Assembly: GCA_039193195.1 (NCBI GenBank)
Contig: JBCCWS010000015.1
Coordinates: 53,712 to 117,711, forward strand
Origin: Pseudomonadota bacterium
GTDB lineage: Bacteria > Pseudomonadota > Gammaproteobacteria > Steroidobacterales > JBCBZW01
Direction: 5' to 3'
DNA: 64,000 nucleotides
The position numbers were made by a program, and so were the translations under genes. Below are positions 36,891 to 46,003 of this stretch, piece after piece (within the stretch, counting starts at the first letter, position 1; each line of letters opens with the position of its first letter). The notes below the pieces were generated by a model. That model was not told the origin of the DNA and ran no database searches. It saw only the letters and a list, made by a program, of their open reading frames with translations.

Positions 36891-37652
36891 ATGCCCGATA
36901 CCAGTCCTCCACCGTCCCTCGCAGCGCCGGTGCTGACGGAGACCTTACCCGCTGGCTGCCACCACTCGCTGCTGCTGCGCCGTGGCTACACCTTGCGCTT
37001 GGTGGACCTCTCGGGCGACGCCAACGTGGGGTTGCTGGCGGTAAATCACGACGAGAAGAGCGAGCGCTACAACATGGCGGACACGCTGAAGGCGCAACAC
37101 GTCTCGCGCCTCGGCTCGCCCCTGGTGCTGTACTCCGACATGGGCCGCGTCTTGCTGTCGATCCCCTACGACAACTTCGGTCACCACGACGCTTTCTGCG
37201 GCACCACCACCGCCGAGATGATCACCGAACAGTACGGCGAGGCGGACTTTCAGACCGTACGCAACGACTACTACCGCAACGGCCGCGACGGCCTGCTGAT
37301 GGAGCTTGGTCGCTGGGGCCTGTCGCGCCGCGACCTCGTCCCGAACATCAACTTCTTCAGCCGCATCCTCACGGACGAGGCGGGCAACATGAGCTTCGAT
37401 CCTGAGAGCCAGCAGGCGCACGCCACCGTCGACCTGCGCGCGGAGATGCACTGCCTGGTAGTGCTGTCCACCGCGCCCCATCCGCTCGCCCCCTACGCGC
37501 AGTATCCGCAGGGAGCGGTCGCCCTGTCCGTGCACTGGACCGGCCCAGCGGGCCCTGACGACCCTTGCCGCCACTCCCGACCGGAGAACGTCCGCGGTTA
37601 CGAAAACACTGAGGCATGGTTTGCCCAAACACCGCAGGGGCCGCAAGCATGA
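36891..37652 (+). CDS. Carboxyguanidine deiminase subunit (DUF1989, urea amidolyase-associated protein 1 type)
   Basis: This 253-residue protein of the DUF1989 family lies between the importer and the biotin carboxylase. The family blocks LLRRGYTLRLVDLSGDANVGLLA, ERYNMADTLKAQH and RDLVPNINFFSRI are visible. In characterised systems a pair of these proteins (CgdAB) converts carboxyguanidine to allophanate and ammonia. GAAGGA precedes the ATG at 36891. It overlaps the second DUF1989 gene by 4 bases. I leave the A/B symbol open because I cannot assign it safely from sequence. Confidence 0.88.
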   Translation: MPDTSPPPSLAAPVLTETLPAGCHHSLLLRRGYTLRLVDLSGDANVGLLAVNHDEKSERYNMADTLKAQHVSRLGSPLVLYSDMGRVLLSIPYDNFGHHDAFCGTTTAEMITEQYGEADFQTVRNDYYRNGRDGLLMELGRWGLSRRDLVPNINFFSRILTDEAGNMSFDPESQQAHATVDLRAEMHCLVVLSTAPHPLAPYAQYPQGAVALSVHWTGPAGPDDPCRHSRPENVRGYENTEAWFAQTPQGPQA

Positions 37653-38281
37653 ACGCAGCAACACCGATCTCCAGCACTACCGTGCGCGCGGGCGCGCCAC
37701 TGCTCGCGCCCGTGCGCGCCGGGCAGATCTGCCGCATCATCGATACGCTCGGCAATGAGGCGGTCGATGCCTTCTTCTTCAACGCCGACGACCCCATCGA
37801 GCGCTACTCCGCCGTAGACACGATCCGCGCCCAACGCAACGTGTACCTCACCACCGGCTCCACCCTCTTGTCGACGGAAAACCGCCCCATGCTCACGATC
37901 CTCGCCGACACGGTGGGGCGCCACGATACGTTGGGAGGCGCCTGCGCTTCAGAGAGCAACACCGTGCGCTACGCGCACAGCAAGAAGTTCATGCACAACT
38001 GCCGCGATAGCTTTCTCATCGCCATGCTCTCGGACCACGACGATCTCACCAAGCGCGACCTTACGGCCAACGTCAACTTCTTCATGAACGTGCCCATCAC
38101 GCCGCAGGGCGGCCTCACCTTCGAGGACGGCATCAGCGGCCCCGGCCACTACGTGGAGATGCGGGCGCAGATGAACGTGCTGGTGCTGCTCTCCAACTGC
38201 CCGCAGCTGAACAACCCCTGCAGCGGCTTCAACCCCACGCCCATCGAGTTCGTCGTCTACGACGGCGCGAGCGCGGACTAG
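37649..38281 (+). CDS. Carboxyguanidine deiminase subunit (DUF1989, urea amidolyase-associated protein 2 type)
   Basis: This 210-residue DUF1989 protein is the partner of the preceding gene. It has GQICRIIDTLGNEAVDAFFFN, IERYSAVDTIRAQRNV, TLLSTENRPMLTI and KRDLTANVNFFMNV, matching the family. ATG 37649 overlaps the previous stop (ATGA), so the two subunits are translationally coupled. A few conserved Cys and His residues (GGACASESN, KFMHNCRDSF) may bind a metal ion. It is followed 11 nt later by the carboxylase. Confidence 0.88.
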   Translation: MNAATPISSTTVRAGAPLLAPVRAGQICRIIDTLGNEAVDAFFFNADDPIERYSAVDTIRAQRNVYLTTGSTLLSTENRPMLTILADTVGRHDTLGGACASESNTVRYAHSKKFMHNCRDSFLIAMLSDHDDLTKRDLTANVNFFMNVPITPQGGLTFEDGISGPGHYVEMRAQMNVLVLLSNCPQLNNPCSGFNPTPIEFVVYDGASAD

Positions 38282-38292
38282 CAGGCGACCCC

Positions 38293-41200
38293 ATGTTGCG
38301 ACGGGTACTGATCGCCAACCGCGGCGCTATCGCCACGCGGATTCAGCGCACCCTGCGCACGATGGGAATCGAGAGCGTGGCGGTGTTCGCCGAAGCGGAC
38401 CGCGCCTCATCTCACGTGGGCGCGGCGGACCGCGCCGTGTGCCTCGGCGAAGGCAGCGCGCTCGCCACCTACCTCAACGGTGACCGGCTGATCCAGATCG
38501 CGCGCGCACACGAGGTCGACGCGATCCACCCCGGCTACGGATTCCTATCGGAGAACGCCGCCTTCGCGCAGGCCGTCGAAGCGGCAGGGATCGTGTTCCT
38601 CGGCCCGACGCCCCGTCAGATCGAGTGCTTCGGTCTCAAGCACGAAGCGCGCGAGATCGCCATCGAGGCCGAGGTGCCCCTGCTCGCCGGCTCTGCCCTG
38701 CTCGGGAGCGTCGAGGATGCGCTCGTCGCCGCCGAGCAGATCGGCTGGCCGGTGATGCTCAAGAGCAGCGCCGGCGGTGGCGGCATCGGCATGCGCCCCT
38801 GCGCGGATGCGCAAGCCCTGCGCGACGCCTACGAGATCGTGCAAGGCCAGGCCGCGAGCAGCTTTGGCGATACTCGCGTGTTCCTCGAGCGCCAGGTCAC
38901 GGTCGCCCGACACGTGGAAGTGCAGGTATTCGGCGACGGAGTGGGTCAGGTCGTGGTGCTCGGCGATCGTGATTGTTCGCTTCAGCGGCGCAACCAGAAG
39001 GTGATCGAGGAAGCCCCGGCGCCCGCCCTGCCGGCGCCCGTGCGCAGCGCCATGCACGCGGCGGCTCAGCGCCTCATGGCACACGTCGCCTACCGCTCCG
39101 CGGGCACCGTCGAGTTTCTCTACGACCGCGACCGCGAGGCCGTCTACTTCCTGGAGGTCAACGCGCGCCTGCAGGTAGAGCACGGCGTGACCGAACTGGT
39201 CACCGGAGTCGATCTCGTCGAGTGGATGCTGCGAGTTGGCGCCGGCGAGGGCGAGTTCCTGCACCCGCCGCAGGTGCGCGGCGCGGCGATTCAAGCGCGA
39301 GTCTACGCCGAAGATCCGGCCCGCGGTTTTCGCCCGGCCCCGGGACTAATCACGGGCATGCAGCTCCCGCCGTCCAGCAATGGTGAGGTGCGGGTGGACG
39401 GCTGGGCGCGCGCTGGCGTGACGGTGCCAGCGGAGTTTGACCCGCTGTTGGTCAAGATCCTCGCCCTGGGGGAGGATCGCGAAGCCGCCCGCAAGCGTCT
39501 GCGCGAGCACCTGAGCGCCACGCGCATCGACGGCATCCAAACCAACCTATCGTATCTGATCGCTTCCCTGGATCTCGACGAGTTCGTCGCTGAACGTCAC
39601 ACCACGGCCAGCGCCGCTAGCGTGCGCAGCGCGCCACGCAGCCTGGAAGTGCTCGCGCCGGGCACGGCCAGCACCGTGCAAGACGTGAAAGGGCGCCTGG
39701 GCTACTGGCACGTTGGCGTGCCGCCCTCCGGCGCCTTCGACACCCGCTCCCTAGCGCGCGCCAACGCACTGGTCGGGAACGCCAACAACGCCTCCGGCCT
39801 GGAATGCCTGGCCGAGGGCCCCATCCTGCGCTTCTCCCACGATGGCTACATCGCCCTGTGCGGGGCACGCACGGTGGCCACCGTCGACGGTGCACCAGTA
39901 CCCCATGACACCATGGTCGCCGTGCGCGCTGAGCAACAGCTGCGCGTGGGCGCCATCGCCACCGACGGGGAGGGCATGCGCACGTACATCGCCGTGGCGG
40001 GCGGCATCGACGTGCCAACCACGCTGGGCAGCGCCGCCACCTTCGACCTCGGTGCCTTCGGTGGCCATGCTGGTCGCGCACTACGCGCGGGCGACGTGCT
40101 GCCCCTCGGGGAAGCAAAGGCGCCACCCTTCCCAGCCCCTCCACCTGCCGCCCCGCTCGGCGAGCGCACCACCTTGCGCGTAGTGCAGGGGCCCCTGCTT
40201 GCGCCGGACTTTCTGACCGACGCCTACCTCGATACCTTCTACGCTACCGAGTGGACCGTGCACTACCACTCCTCGCGCACGGGAATTCGCCTGCAGGGCC
40301 CAACGCCCGAGTGGACGCGCGCGGATGGCGGCGACGCGGGCCTGCACCCGTCCAACGTGCACGACAACGCCTACGCCTTCGGCGCCATCGACTTCACCGG
40401 CGACATGCCAATCGTGCTGGGACCCGACGGACCCAGCCTCGGCGGCTTCGTGAGCCCGGCGGCGATCGCCGCCGCGGATCGTTGGAAACTCGGTCAGCTG
40501 CGACCCGGCGACCGCGTGCGCTTTGCCCCCATCGGCTTGGCCCAAGCGCGCACTGCCCTCGCTGAGCCAGAGGCGATGGATCACTCGCCCGCGCTAGGAT
40601 GGCGCGAGAGCGCGGATGAGGTGATCCTGGCGCGCGACAGCGAACGCGATGTGGTGCTGCGCGCCGCCGGTGACAGCTTCCTCCTGCTGGAGTTCGGCGC
40701 CCCCGAACTCGACCTCGCCGAACGAGTAAGGGTGGAAGCGCTCAGTCGTTGGTTGAGCGAACGCGCAGACCCGGCCGTGCTGGAGCTGACCCCCGGCGTG
40801 CGCTCCCTGCAGCTGCGCGTGGAGCCCCAGACAGATCGAGACCAGATTCTGACCCTGCTTCAAGATGGCCTTGATGCGCAGGGAGATGGCGCCTCCCTAG
40901 AGGTGGCGAGCCGCATCGTCCACCTGCCCCTCGCCTGGGATGACCCCGATACGCAAGAAGACACGGCGCGTTACGCACGTACCGTGCGCGCCGATGCTCC
41001 CTGGTGTCCGCGCAACATCGAGTTCATTCGCCGCATCAACGGCCTTCGCGACGAAGACGAGGTCAAGCGCATCGTTTACGACGCCAGCTACCTAGTGCTA
41101 GGTCTAGGCGATGTCTACCTCGGGGCCCCCGTGGCTACCCCCATCGATCCACGCCACCGCCTGGTCACCACCAAGTACAACCCGGCCCGCACCTGGACGC

Positions 41201-41856
41201 CGGAGAACGCCGTCGGCATCGGCGGCGCGTACCTGTGCATCTACGGAATGGAAGGCCCGGGCGGCTACCAGTTCGTCGGCCGCACGGTGCAGGTGTGGAA
41301 CCACTACCGCGCGGGCATCGCGCCCTTCGTCCAACCCTGGCTTCTACGCACCTTCGATCAGCTGCGCTTCTTCGAAGTTACCCACGAGGAGCTGATGGAG
41401 ATGCGGCGAGACTTCCCCCTTGGCCGCCTGCCCCTGCGCATCGAGGACACGGCGTTCCGCCTGGCGGAGCATGGGTCCTTCCTGCGAGAGCACAGCGAGG
41501 CGATCGAGTGCTTCCGTCACACCCAGCAAACTGCCTTCGACGCCGAACGCGCGCGTTGGGCGAAGCAGGGCTACGACCCCGCCGAGAGTGCGCCACCCCC
41601 CGCAGCCTCGCCCCTGAATGAGTCGGATATGGACGGCACCGCGATCGCATCCCCGGTGATGGGCGCCGTGTGGAAGGTGCTCAAAGCGCAGGGTGACCGC
41701 GTGGACGCCGACGAGACGGTGATGATCGTCGAATCCATGAAGACCGAGATCGCCGTGTCGACGCCGGTGGCCGGCGTGCTCAGCGAGCTCCTGGCCGAAG
41801 CCGGCACACAGGTTGATGCGGGCCAGGCCGTGGCCTTGGTAACCCAGAATCCCTAG
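38293..41856 (+). CDS. Biotin-dependent guanidine/urea carboxylase
   Basis: This 1187-residue multidomain enzyme is like urea carboxylase. An N-terminal biotin carboxylase comes first (LRRVLIANRGAIATRI; VDAIHPGYGFLSENAAFA; ATP-grasp loop KSSAGGGGIGM). A carboxyltransferase region of the KipA/KipI type runs from about residue 450 to 1080, and the C-terminal biotinyl domain has VESMKTE with the biotin Lys1150. The neighbouring deiminase pair and AtzF favour guanidine over urea as substrate, as in the characterised guanidine carboxylases. That is context-based inference. It lies in the same operon as the importer and ends 3 nt before the HupE-like gene. Confidence 0.9.
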   Translation: MLRRVLIANRGAIATRIQRTLRTMGIESVAVFAEADRASSHVGAADRAVCLGEGSALATYLNGDRLIQIARAHEVDAIHPGYGFLSENAAFAQAVEAAGIVFLGPTPRQIECFGLKHEAREIAIEAEVPLLAGSALLGSVEDALVAAEQIGWPVMLKSSAGGGGIGMRPCADAQALRDAYEIVQGQAASSFGDTRVFLERQVTVARHVEVQVFGDGVGQVVVLGDRDCSLQRRNQKVIEEAPAPALPAPVRSAMHAAAQRLMAHVAYRSAGTVEFLYDRDREAVYFLEVNARLQVEHGVTELVTGVDLVEWMLRVGAGEGEFLHPPQVRGAAIQARVYAEDPARGFRPAPGLITGMQLPPSSNGEVRVDGWARAGVTVPAEFDPLLVKILALGEDREAARKRLREHLSATRIDGIQTNLSYLIASLDLDEFVAERHTTASAASVRSAPRSLEVLAPGTASTVQDVKGRLGYWHVGVPPSGAFDTRSLARANALVGNANNASGLECLAEGPILRFSHDGYIALCGARTVATVDGAPVPHDTMVAVRAEQQLRVGAIATDGEGMRTYIAVAGGIDVPTTLGSAATFDLGAFGGHAGRALRAGDVLPLGEAKAPPFPAPPPAAPLGERTTLRVVQGPLLAPDFLTDAYLDTFYATEWTVHYHSSRTGIRLQGPTPEWTRADGGDAGLHPSNVHDNAYAFGAIDFTGDMPIVLGPDGPSLGGFVSPAAIAAADRWKLGQLRPGDRVRFAPIGLAQARTALAEPEAMDHSPALGWRESADEVILARDSERDVVLRAAGDSFLLLEFGAPELDLAERVRVEALSRWLSERADPAVLELTPGVRSLQLRVEPQTDRDQILTLLQDGLDAQGDGASLEVASRIVHLPLAWDDPDTQEDTARYARTVRADAPWCPRNIEFIRRINGLRDEDEVKRIVYDASYLVLGLGDVYLGAPVATPIDPRHRLVTTKYNPARTWTPENAVGIGGAYLCIYGMEGPGGYQFVGRTVQVWNHYRAGIAPFVQPWLLRTFDQLRFFEVTHEELMEMRRDFPLGRLPLRIEDTAFRLAEHGSFLREHSEAIECFRHTQQTAFDAERARWAKQGYDPAESAPPPAASPLNESDMDGTAIASPVMGAVWKVLKAQGDRVDADETVMIVESMKTEIAVSTPVAGVLSELLAEAGTQVDAGQAVALVTQNP

Positions 41857-41859
41857 GCG

Positions 41860-42990
41860 ATGGCGGTGAGGACGACGCTGCCCGTCGCCCTACTCATCTG
41901 CCTGGTACTGCTGGCGGGTGCAGCGGAGGCTCACCTGCTAAACATGACGCGCGTTACCGTCGCCCAATGGGAGCACGAGGCCGGTGAGCTGCAGGTGGAG
42001 ATCGATCTCGGCCAATCGCTGCTGAGCCCCCATGCCTACTGGGCGCTTAGCAAGGCGCCAATCGATGCGCGCAGGCAAGGGTTGGTCGCGGTGCTAGGGC
42101 AGTTGGAAGGGGGCATCGTGCTCACGGTCGACGGCGTGCGGGTGCGCCCGACCTTCCTCGACGTGGAGCTTCAGGCGGACTCCCTCGGCGCCATCCGCAA
42201 CCCGCTAACACCGCAGATGGCGCGCCTGCGCTGGGCCCTGCCACCAGCAGCGGGTGCGCAGCTGGAGGTGTCCCTGCGCCCCGATTTGGACGTGCCATGG
42301 CCCTGCTTGGTGCGCAGCGACAGCGATCGGCGTGAACTACCGCGGTCGGATCTGCTCACGAGGGATCGGCGCAGCACCGGCGCCATGAGTCTCACCGCGG
42401 ACACGTCCGCCTCGTCATCCCCCGGGTCCTTGGGCACCGTGGCCGCGGTGTACACGGGCTTGGGCTTCGAGCACATCCTGCCGCGAGGCTTGGATCACGT
42501 GCTGTTCATCATCGGCCTGGTGCTGGTGGGCGGTAGCGCGCGACAACTAGCGCTCCTGCTATCCTGCTTCACCGTCGCCCATTCGGTGACCCTCGCCACG
42601 GCGATACTCGGCGCATTCCGCCTGCCACCGGTGCTCGTAGAGCCGCTCATCGCGGCGTCGATCGCCTACATCGGCCTCGAGTGCTTGCTGCGGCGAGCAC
42701 CTGGGCGGGCGACCTCGCGCTACGCTCTGGTATTCGCCTTCGGCCTGCTTCACGGGCTCGGTTTTGCCCAGGTGCTGGCGGACATCGGCTTGCCCGACGG
42801 GCGCTACCTGTTGGCGCTTGTGTCCTTCAACGTAGGCGTAGAGCTCGGGCAGCTGAGCGTGCTCGCGATCGCCCTGCTCCTGCTCTCCCGCTGGCAGCGA
42901 AGGCCTTGGTACGAAGCCTGCATAGAAACACCAGGGGCGACGCTAGTGGCTGGCACAGGTCTGTACTGGCTTTGGCAGCGGCTGGCGTAG
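41860..42990 (+). CDS. HupE/UreJ-like membrane protein
   Basis: This 376-residue protein has a signal peptide (ALLICLVLLAGAAEA), an extracytoplasmic beta-rich domain to about residue 190 and then six or more membrane helices. The membrane part has the HupE/UreJ motifs GFEHILPRGLDHVLFIIGLVL, TVAHSVTLA, GLLHGLGFA and FNVGVELGQL, with several His that could carry Ni2+ or Co2+. It starts 3 nt after the carboxylase stop, so it belongs to the same operon. Its link to guanidine use could be metal supply, but that is an inference. Confidence 0.85.
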   Translation: MAVRTTLPVALLICLVLLAGAAEAHLLNMTRVTVAQWEHEAGELQVEIDLGQSLLSPHAYWALSKAPIDARRQGLVAVLGQLEGGIVLTVDGVRVRPTFLDVELQADSLGAIRNPLTPQMARLRWALPPAAGAQLEVSLRPDLDVPWPCLVRSDSDRRELPRSDLLTRDRRSTGAMSLTADTSASSSPGSLGTVAAVYTGLGFEHILPRGLDHVLFIIGLVLVGGSARQLALLLSCFTVAHSVTLATAILGAFRLPPVLVEPLIAASIAYIGLECLLRRAPGRATSRYALVFAFGLLHGLGFAQVLADIGLPDGRYLLALVSFNVGVELGQLSVLAIALLLLSRWQRRPWYEACIETPGATLVAGTGLYWLWQRLA

Positions 42991-43023
42991 GCCTAGGGAC
43001 CGGACCGCCCGCAAGGAGTGCGA

Positions 43024-44022
43024 ATGCTCAACGCAGTGAAAGCGAATCGTAGGCGGGTGACCTCCCGCCTGCTCGGCGTAGGGGGCACGGCCCTCGCCCT
43101 GGCGGCCGTGGACCACGGTGTGGCGGCGCTCGATGACATGCGCATCGACTTCGACCCCGCTGGGCGCGCGCAGGGCCAATTCCCAGCACGCTGGATCCAC
43201 GGCTCGAAGTCCGCCATGGACAACGACGATCCCCCCGTGCAGGTGCACGCCTACAACGCGCACACGTTCATCCTGCGCGAGAACAAGGCGATCAACTACG
43301 AAGGCGCCTTCATGTACCTGTTCTTCGGCAACGGCCAGGCGATGCTGATCGACCAGGGGTCGACCTCCTCGCCCGCCCTATTCCCCCTGCGTGAGGTGGT
43401 CGACAGTATCCTGCGCGAGTGGGCTCAGACACACGGCGTGGAGGAGCCCCAGCTCATCGTGGCCAACAGTCACCTGCACGGCGATCACTACGCCGCCTGG
43501 AATCAGTTCGTAGACCGCCCGAACACCATCATGGTGGGGCTCACGCACGAGGAGATGATGGCCTTCTGGGGCTTTGAGGATTTCCCGGCGCAGCGAATCG
43601 AGTTCGACTTAGGCGGGCGCACCTTCATCGTTACGGGCTCCCCCGGCCACCAGGGCTCGGAGCTCTCGCTCTATGACACGTGGACGGATCTTCTGTACAC
43701 GGGCGACATGTTCTACCGGGGGCGCCTCTACCTGGACGACTGGGACGCGTGGGCGGCGAGCATTCAACGCCTAGGCACGATCGCCGATGACTACCCCGTC
43801 GCCCATCTGGTGAACAACCACATCGAGATGACCACCGCGCCGGGCGTGGACTATCCCATCGGCACGACGTGGCAGCCGCAGGAACCGCCGATGCAGATGA
43901 CGCGTGCGATGCTTGACGTTGCCATCGAGGCCTCACGCTCGATCGAGCGCCCCGGCATCTACGTGTTCGATGATTTTCTCATCTACAACGAGATCCCCTG
44001 GGCCACCACCACGGACCCCTAG
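43024..44022 (+). CDS. Exported metallo-beta-lactamase-fold hydrolase
   Basis: This protein of about 332 residues has an N-terminal Arg-rich start followed by a hydrophobic stretch (RRRVTSRLLGVGGTALALAA), so it is probably exported. The metal site is intact: SHLHGDH at residues 149-155, SPGHQGSELSLYD with the next His, LYTGDMFY with the bridging Asp and NNHIEM with the last His. ATG 43024 has AAGGAG 5 nt upstream. The substrate is unknown. The next gene is a paralogue that shares most of the scaffold but lost the metal ligands. Confidence 0.88.
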   Translation: MLNAVKANRRRVTSRLLGVGGTALALAAVDHGVAALDDMRIDFDPAGRAQGQFPARWIHGSKSAMDNDDPPVQVHAYNAHTFILRENKAINYEGAFMYLFFGNGQAMLIDQGSTSSPALFPLREVVDSILREWAQTHGVEEPQLIVANSHLHGDHYAAWNQFVDRPNTIMVGLTHEEMMAFWGFEDFPAQRIEFDLGGRTFIVTGSPGHQGSELSLYDTWTDLLYTGDMFYRGRLYLDDWDAWAASIQRLGTIADDYPVAHLVNNHIEMTTAPGVDYPIGTTWQPQEPPMQMTRAMLDVAIEASRSIERPGIYVFDDFLIYNEIPWATTTDP

Positions 44023-44039
44023 CCGCGAAGGAGCGCGCC

Positions 44040-45050
44040 GTGCACCCACCCACCCACCGGCACCTTGCGCACAGCGCGCTGTGCGCCGCCTTGATGGCCT
44101 CTGGCGCGCAAGCTGCGCCGGCCCCGATCGACTTCAACCCCGCCGACCCCGCACCCGGCAACATGCGCTTCGCCTGGATCCACGGCAGCATCAGCGCTAA
44201 GCACAACACTGACCCGCGGGTGCAGGTGCACCGCTACAACGAACACACCTACATCCTGCGGCAGAACCCGGCAGTGCATTGGGAAGCCCCGTTCATGTAC
44301 CTGCTCATCGGAGAGCGCAACGCGCTGCTGATCGATGCGGGCGCCACCGAGGAGGCAGAGTACTTTCCCCTGCGCTCGCGCGTCGAGGGCGTGCTCGCAA
44401 GATGGGCCACTGCTCAGGCCAAGCCAGTACCTCACCTGACGATCATGTTGTCCGGCGATGCACCCGCGCAGACCGCCGGCCTCGCCCAGTTCGTCAATCG
44501 CGAGGACACGACGGTCATCACGGCCGATCGGCTGGCCGACTCGCCACGCGTGGTGATGCAGGAAGACGGCAACGCGATCCTCGATCTGGGCGGTGGTCGT
44601 ACGCTCACCCTGCTGCCCACGCCTGGCGTTTCCCCTACGGGCCTCAGCGCCTACGATCCCTACACGGACTTTCTTTTCACGGGAACGACCTTGCTTCCCG
44701 GGCGAATCGTCATTCGCGACTTCTTCGCCTATACGCAGAGCCTGGATAAGCTGACGACATTCAGCGCAGAGTATCCAGTGAAATGGTTGATGGGGGCCCA
44801 CATCGACATGAGCACAACCCCAGGGGTGGATTATCGTCTGCGCAGCAACTATCGCCCGCGCGAGCATGCGCTCGAGCTGCCAGCGTCAGCCCTAGCCGAT
44901 TGCCGGGCGGTGGTCACGCTGATCAATGGCCGCGAGTGGGTCGAGGCCCTACCCGACCTTATCGTGATGCACGGTGTCGGACGCGGTGAGCGCCCCTACG
45001 GCTACCCCGTGTATACGCCAGCGCTCATGCAACGGCATTGGCTGCGCTAA
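44040..45050 (+). CDS. Metallo-beta-lactamase-fold paralogue without the metal site
   Basis: This 336-residue protein has a signal peptide (LCAALMASGAQAA) and is clearly related to the preceding gene (WIHGSISAKHNTDPRVQVH against WIHGSKSAMDNDDPPVQVH). The HxHxDH segment is replaced by LSGDAPAQTA, the second His site by TPGVSPTGLSAYD, and the TGD by TGTT; only the last His (GAHIDM) remains. It should therefore not bind the usual two zinc ions. The start is a GTG at 44040 with AAGGAG upstream. It may be a regulatory or structural partner of the first enzyme. Confidence 0.85.
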   Translation: MHPPTHRHLAHSALCAALMASGAQAAPAPIDFNPADPAPGNMRFAWIHGSISAKHNTDPRVQVHRYNEHTYILRQNPAVHWEAPFMYLLIGERNALLIDAGATEEAEYFPLRSRVEGVLARWATAQAKPVPHLTIMLSGDAPAQTAGLAQFVNREDTTVITADRLADSPRVVMQEDGNAILDLGGGRTLTLLPTPGVSPTGLSAYDPYTDFLFTGTTLLPGRIVIRDFFAYTQSLDKLTTFSAEYPVKWLMGAHIDMSTTPGVDYRLRSNYRPREHALELPASALADCRAVVTLINGREWVEALPDLIVMHGVGRGERPYGYPVYTPALMQRHWLR

Positions 45051-45068
45051 TACTCGCCGCTTCCCGCG

Positions 45069-45614
45069 CTAATCCAACGCCCGACGCCGCCGCTCCTCGA
45101 GCGCGTCCTTACACTCGGCAATGTCCCGAAACATCCCTGGGCGATACCTGCCGGAGGCGGTGCGCCCACCTTCTCCGTAGTCGGCATAGTAGCGCTCACA
45201 CCAGTCCTCATCTCCCTCACCCTCGTCCTTGCACTGGGCGATCTGCGCCGCGCGGAGCGGGCCAAGGCGGACCTCTCGAGCCGTTTCACAGCGCTCGTCG
45301 AGCTGCTCCAGAGTCATCTGGGTCAAGGGTACGGCCCTTGAGGGCTGGGGGCGTGGCGCAGCCTGGGGGGCGCGGGCATCGGGCGCGCGGGCTGCGGGAA
45401 CCACGGGTTTGGCGGGGGCAGGCGCAGAGCGCGTAGGTCCGCCTGTGGGGACGATGATCTCGCGTGCCTCGATGTGGTCCGGCTTTTGATCGGAGACATG
45501 GACCACGCCGTCCTCATCCACCCAGCGATAGACGGTTTGGTCGGCGTTCACCCCCCCACTCGCGAGCCAAAGGCAAGCGAGGGCTGTGATCACTGCGCGA
45601 TTCGAGGATGCCAT
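45069..45614 (-). CDS. DUF4124-domain secreted protein
   Basis: This protein of 181 residues has a signal peptide (AVITALACLWLASGGVNA) and then the DUF4124 block TVYRWVDEDGVVHVSDQKP, widespread in gammaproteobacterial exported proteins. A Pro/Ala-rich linker follows. The C-terminal part has several Cys (ERCETA, AQCKDE, DWCERYY, AECKDA), as in similar proteins. The ATG at 45614 is preferred because the signal peptide starts there; the frame is open to 45656. The role is unknown. Confidence 0.8.
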   Translation of the reverse strand: MASSNRAVITALACLWLASGGVNADQTVYRWVDEDGVVHVSDQKPDHIEAREIIVPTGGPTRSAPAPAKPVVPAARAPDARAPQAAPRPQPSRAVPLTQMTLEQLDERCETAREVRLGPLRAAQIAQCKDEGEGDEDWCERYYADYGEGGRTASGRYRPGMFRDIAECKDALEERRRRALD

Positions 45615-46003
45615 GGCACTCACGCTAGCACCGTGCGTCGAAACGCTGCAGGTCAATCGGTGCCGATCAGGGGACGGTTTCCGTCCGCCTATCGGATCGA
45701 GCGCGAGCGCGCCACCCTTGCCAGCTTACCGCAGCCCTCGAGGCCACCGAGGGTGCCGTCGAAGGCGGGGCTGAGTTTCGATGCAGGATCATCGGTTCGC
45801 GCGACATCGGATGTCCCCTAGCTGTCAGCTTTTGTCCTCGCGCCCGAGCAGCCCTATGCGTCATTTTATGCGGCAGTCGATGGGGCTAGTCTGGTGGCGC
45901 CATCGCCGCACAGCGCGACGGACCCTGGCCGGGTCCACCCGCGGCGTGTGTGATCCGAAGCACCGTGAGAGGGAGCTCACATGCGGACAAAAAGACTGCT
46001 TCA
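45615..46003. other. Intergenic region between the DUF4124 gene and the first AraC regulator
   Basis: About 390 bases between divergent genes, likely holding both promoters. No clear -35/-10 pair, terminator or repeat was found by eye. Confidence 0.35.
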
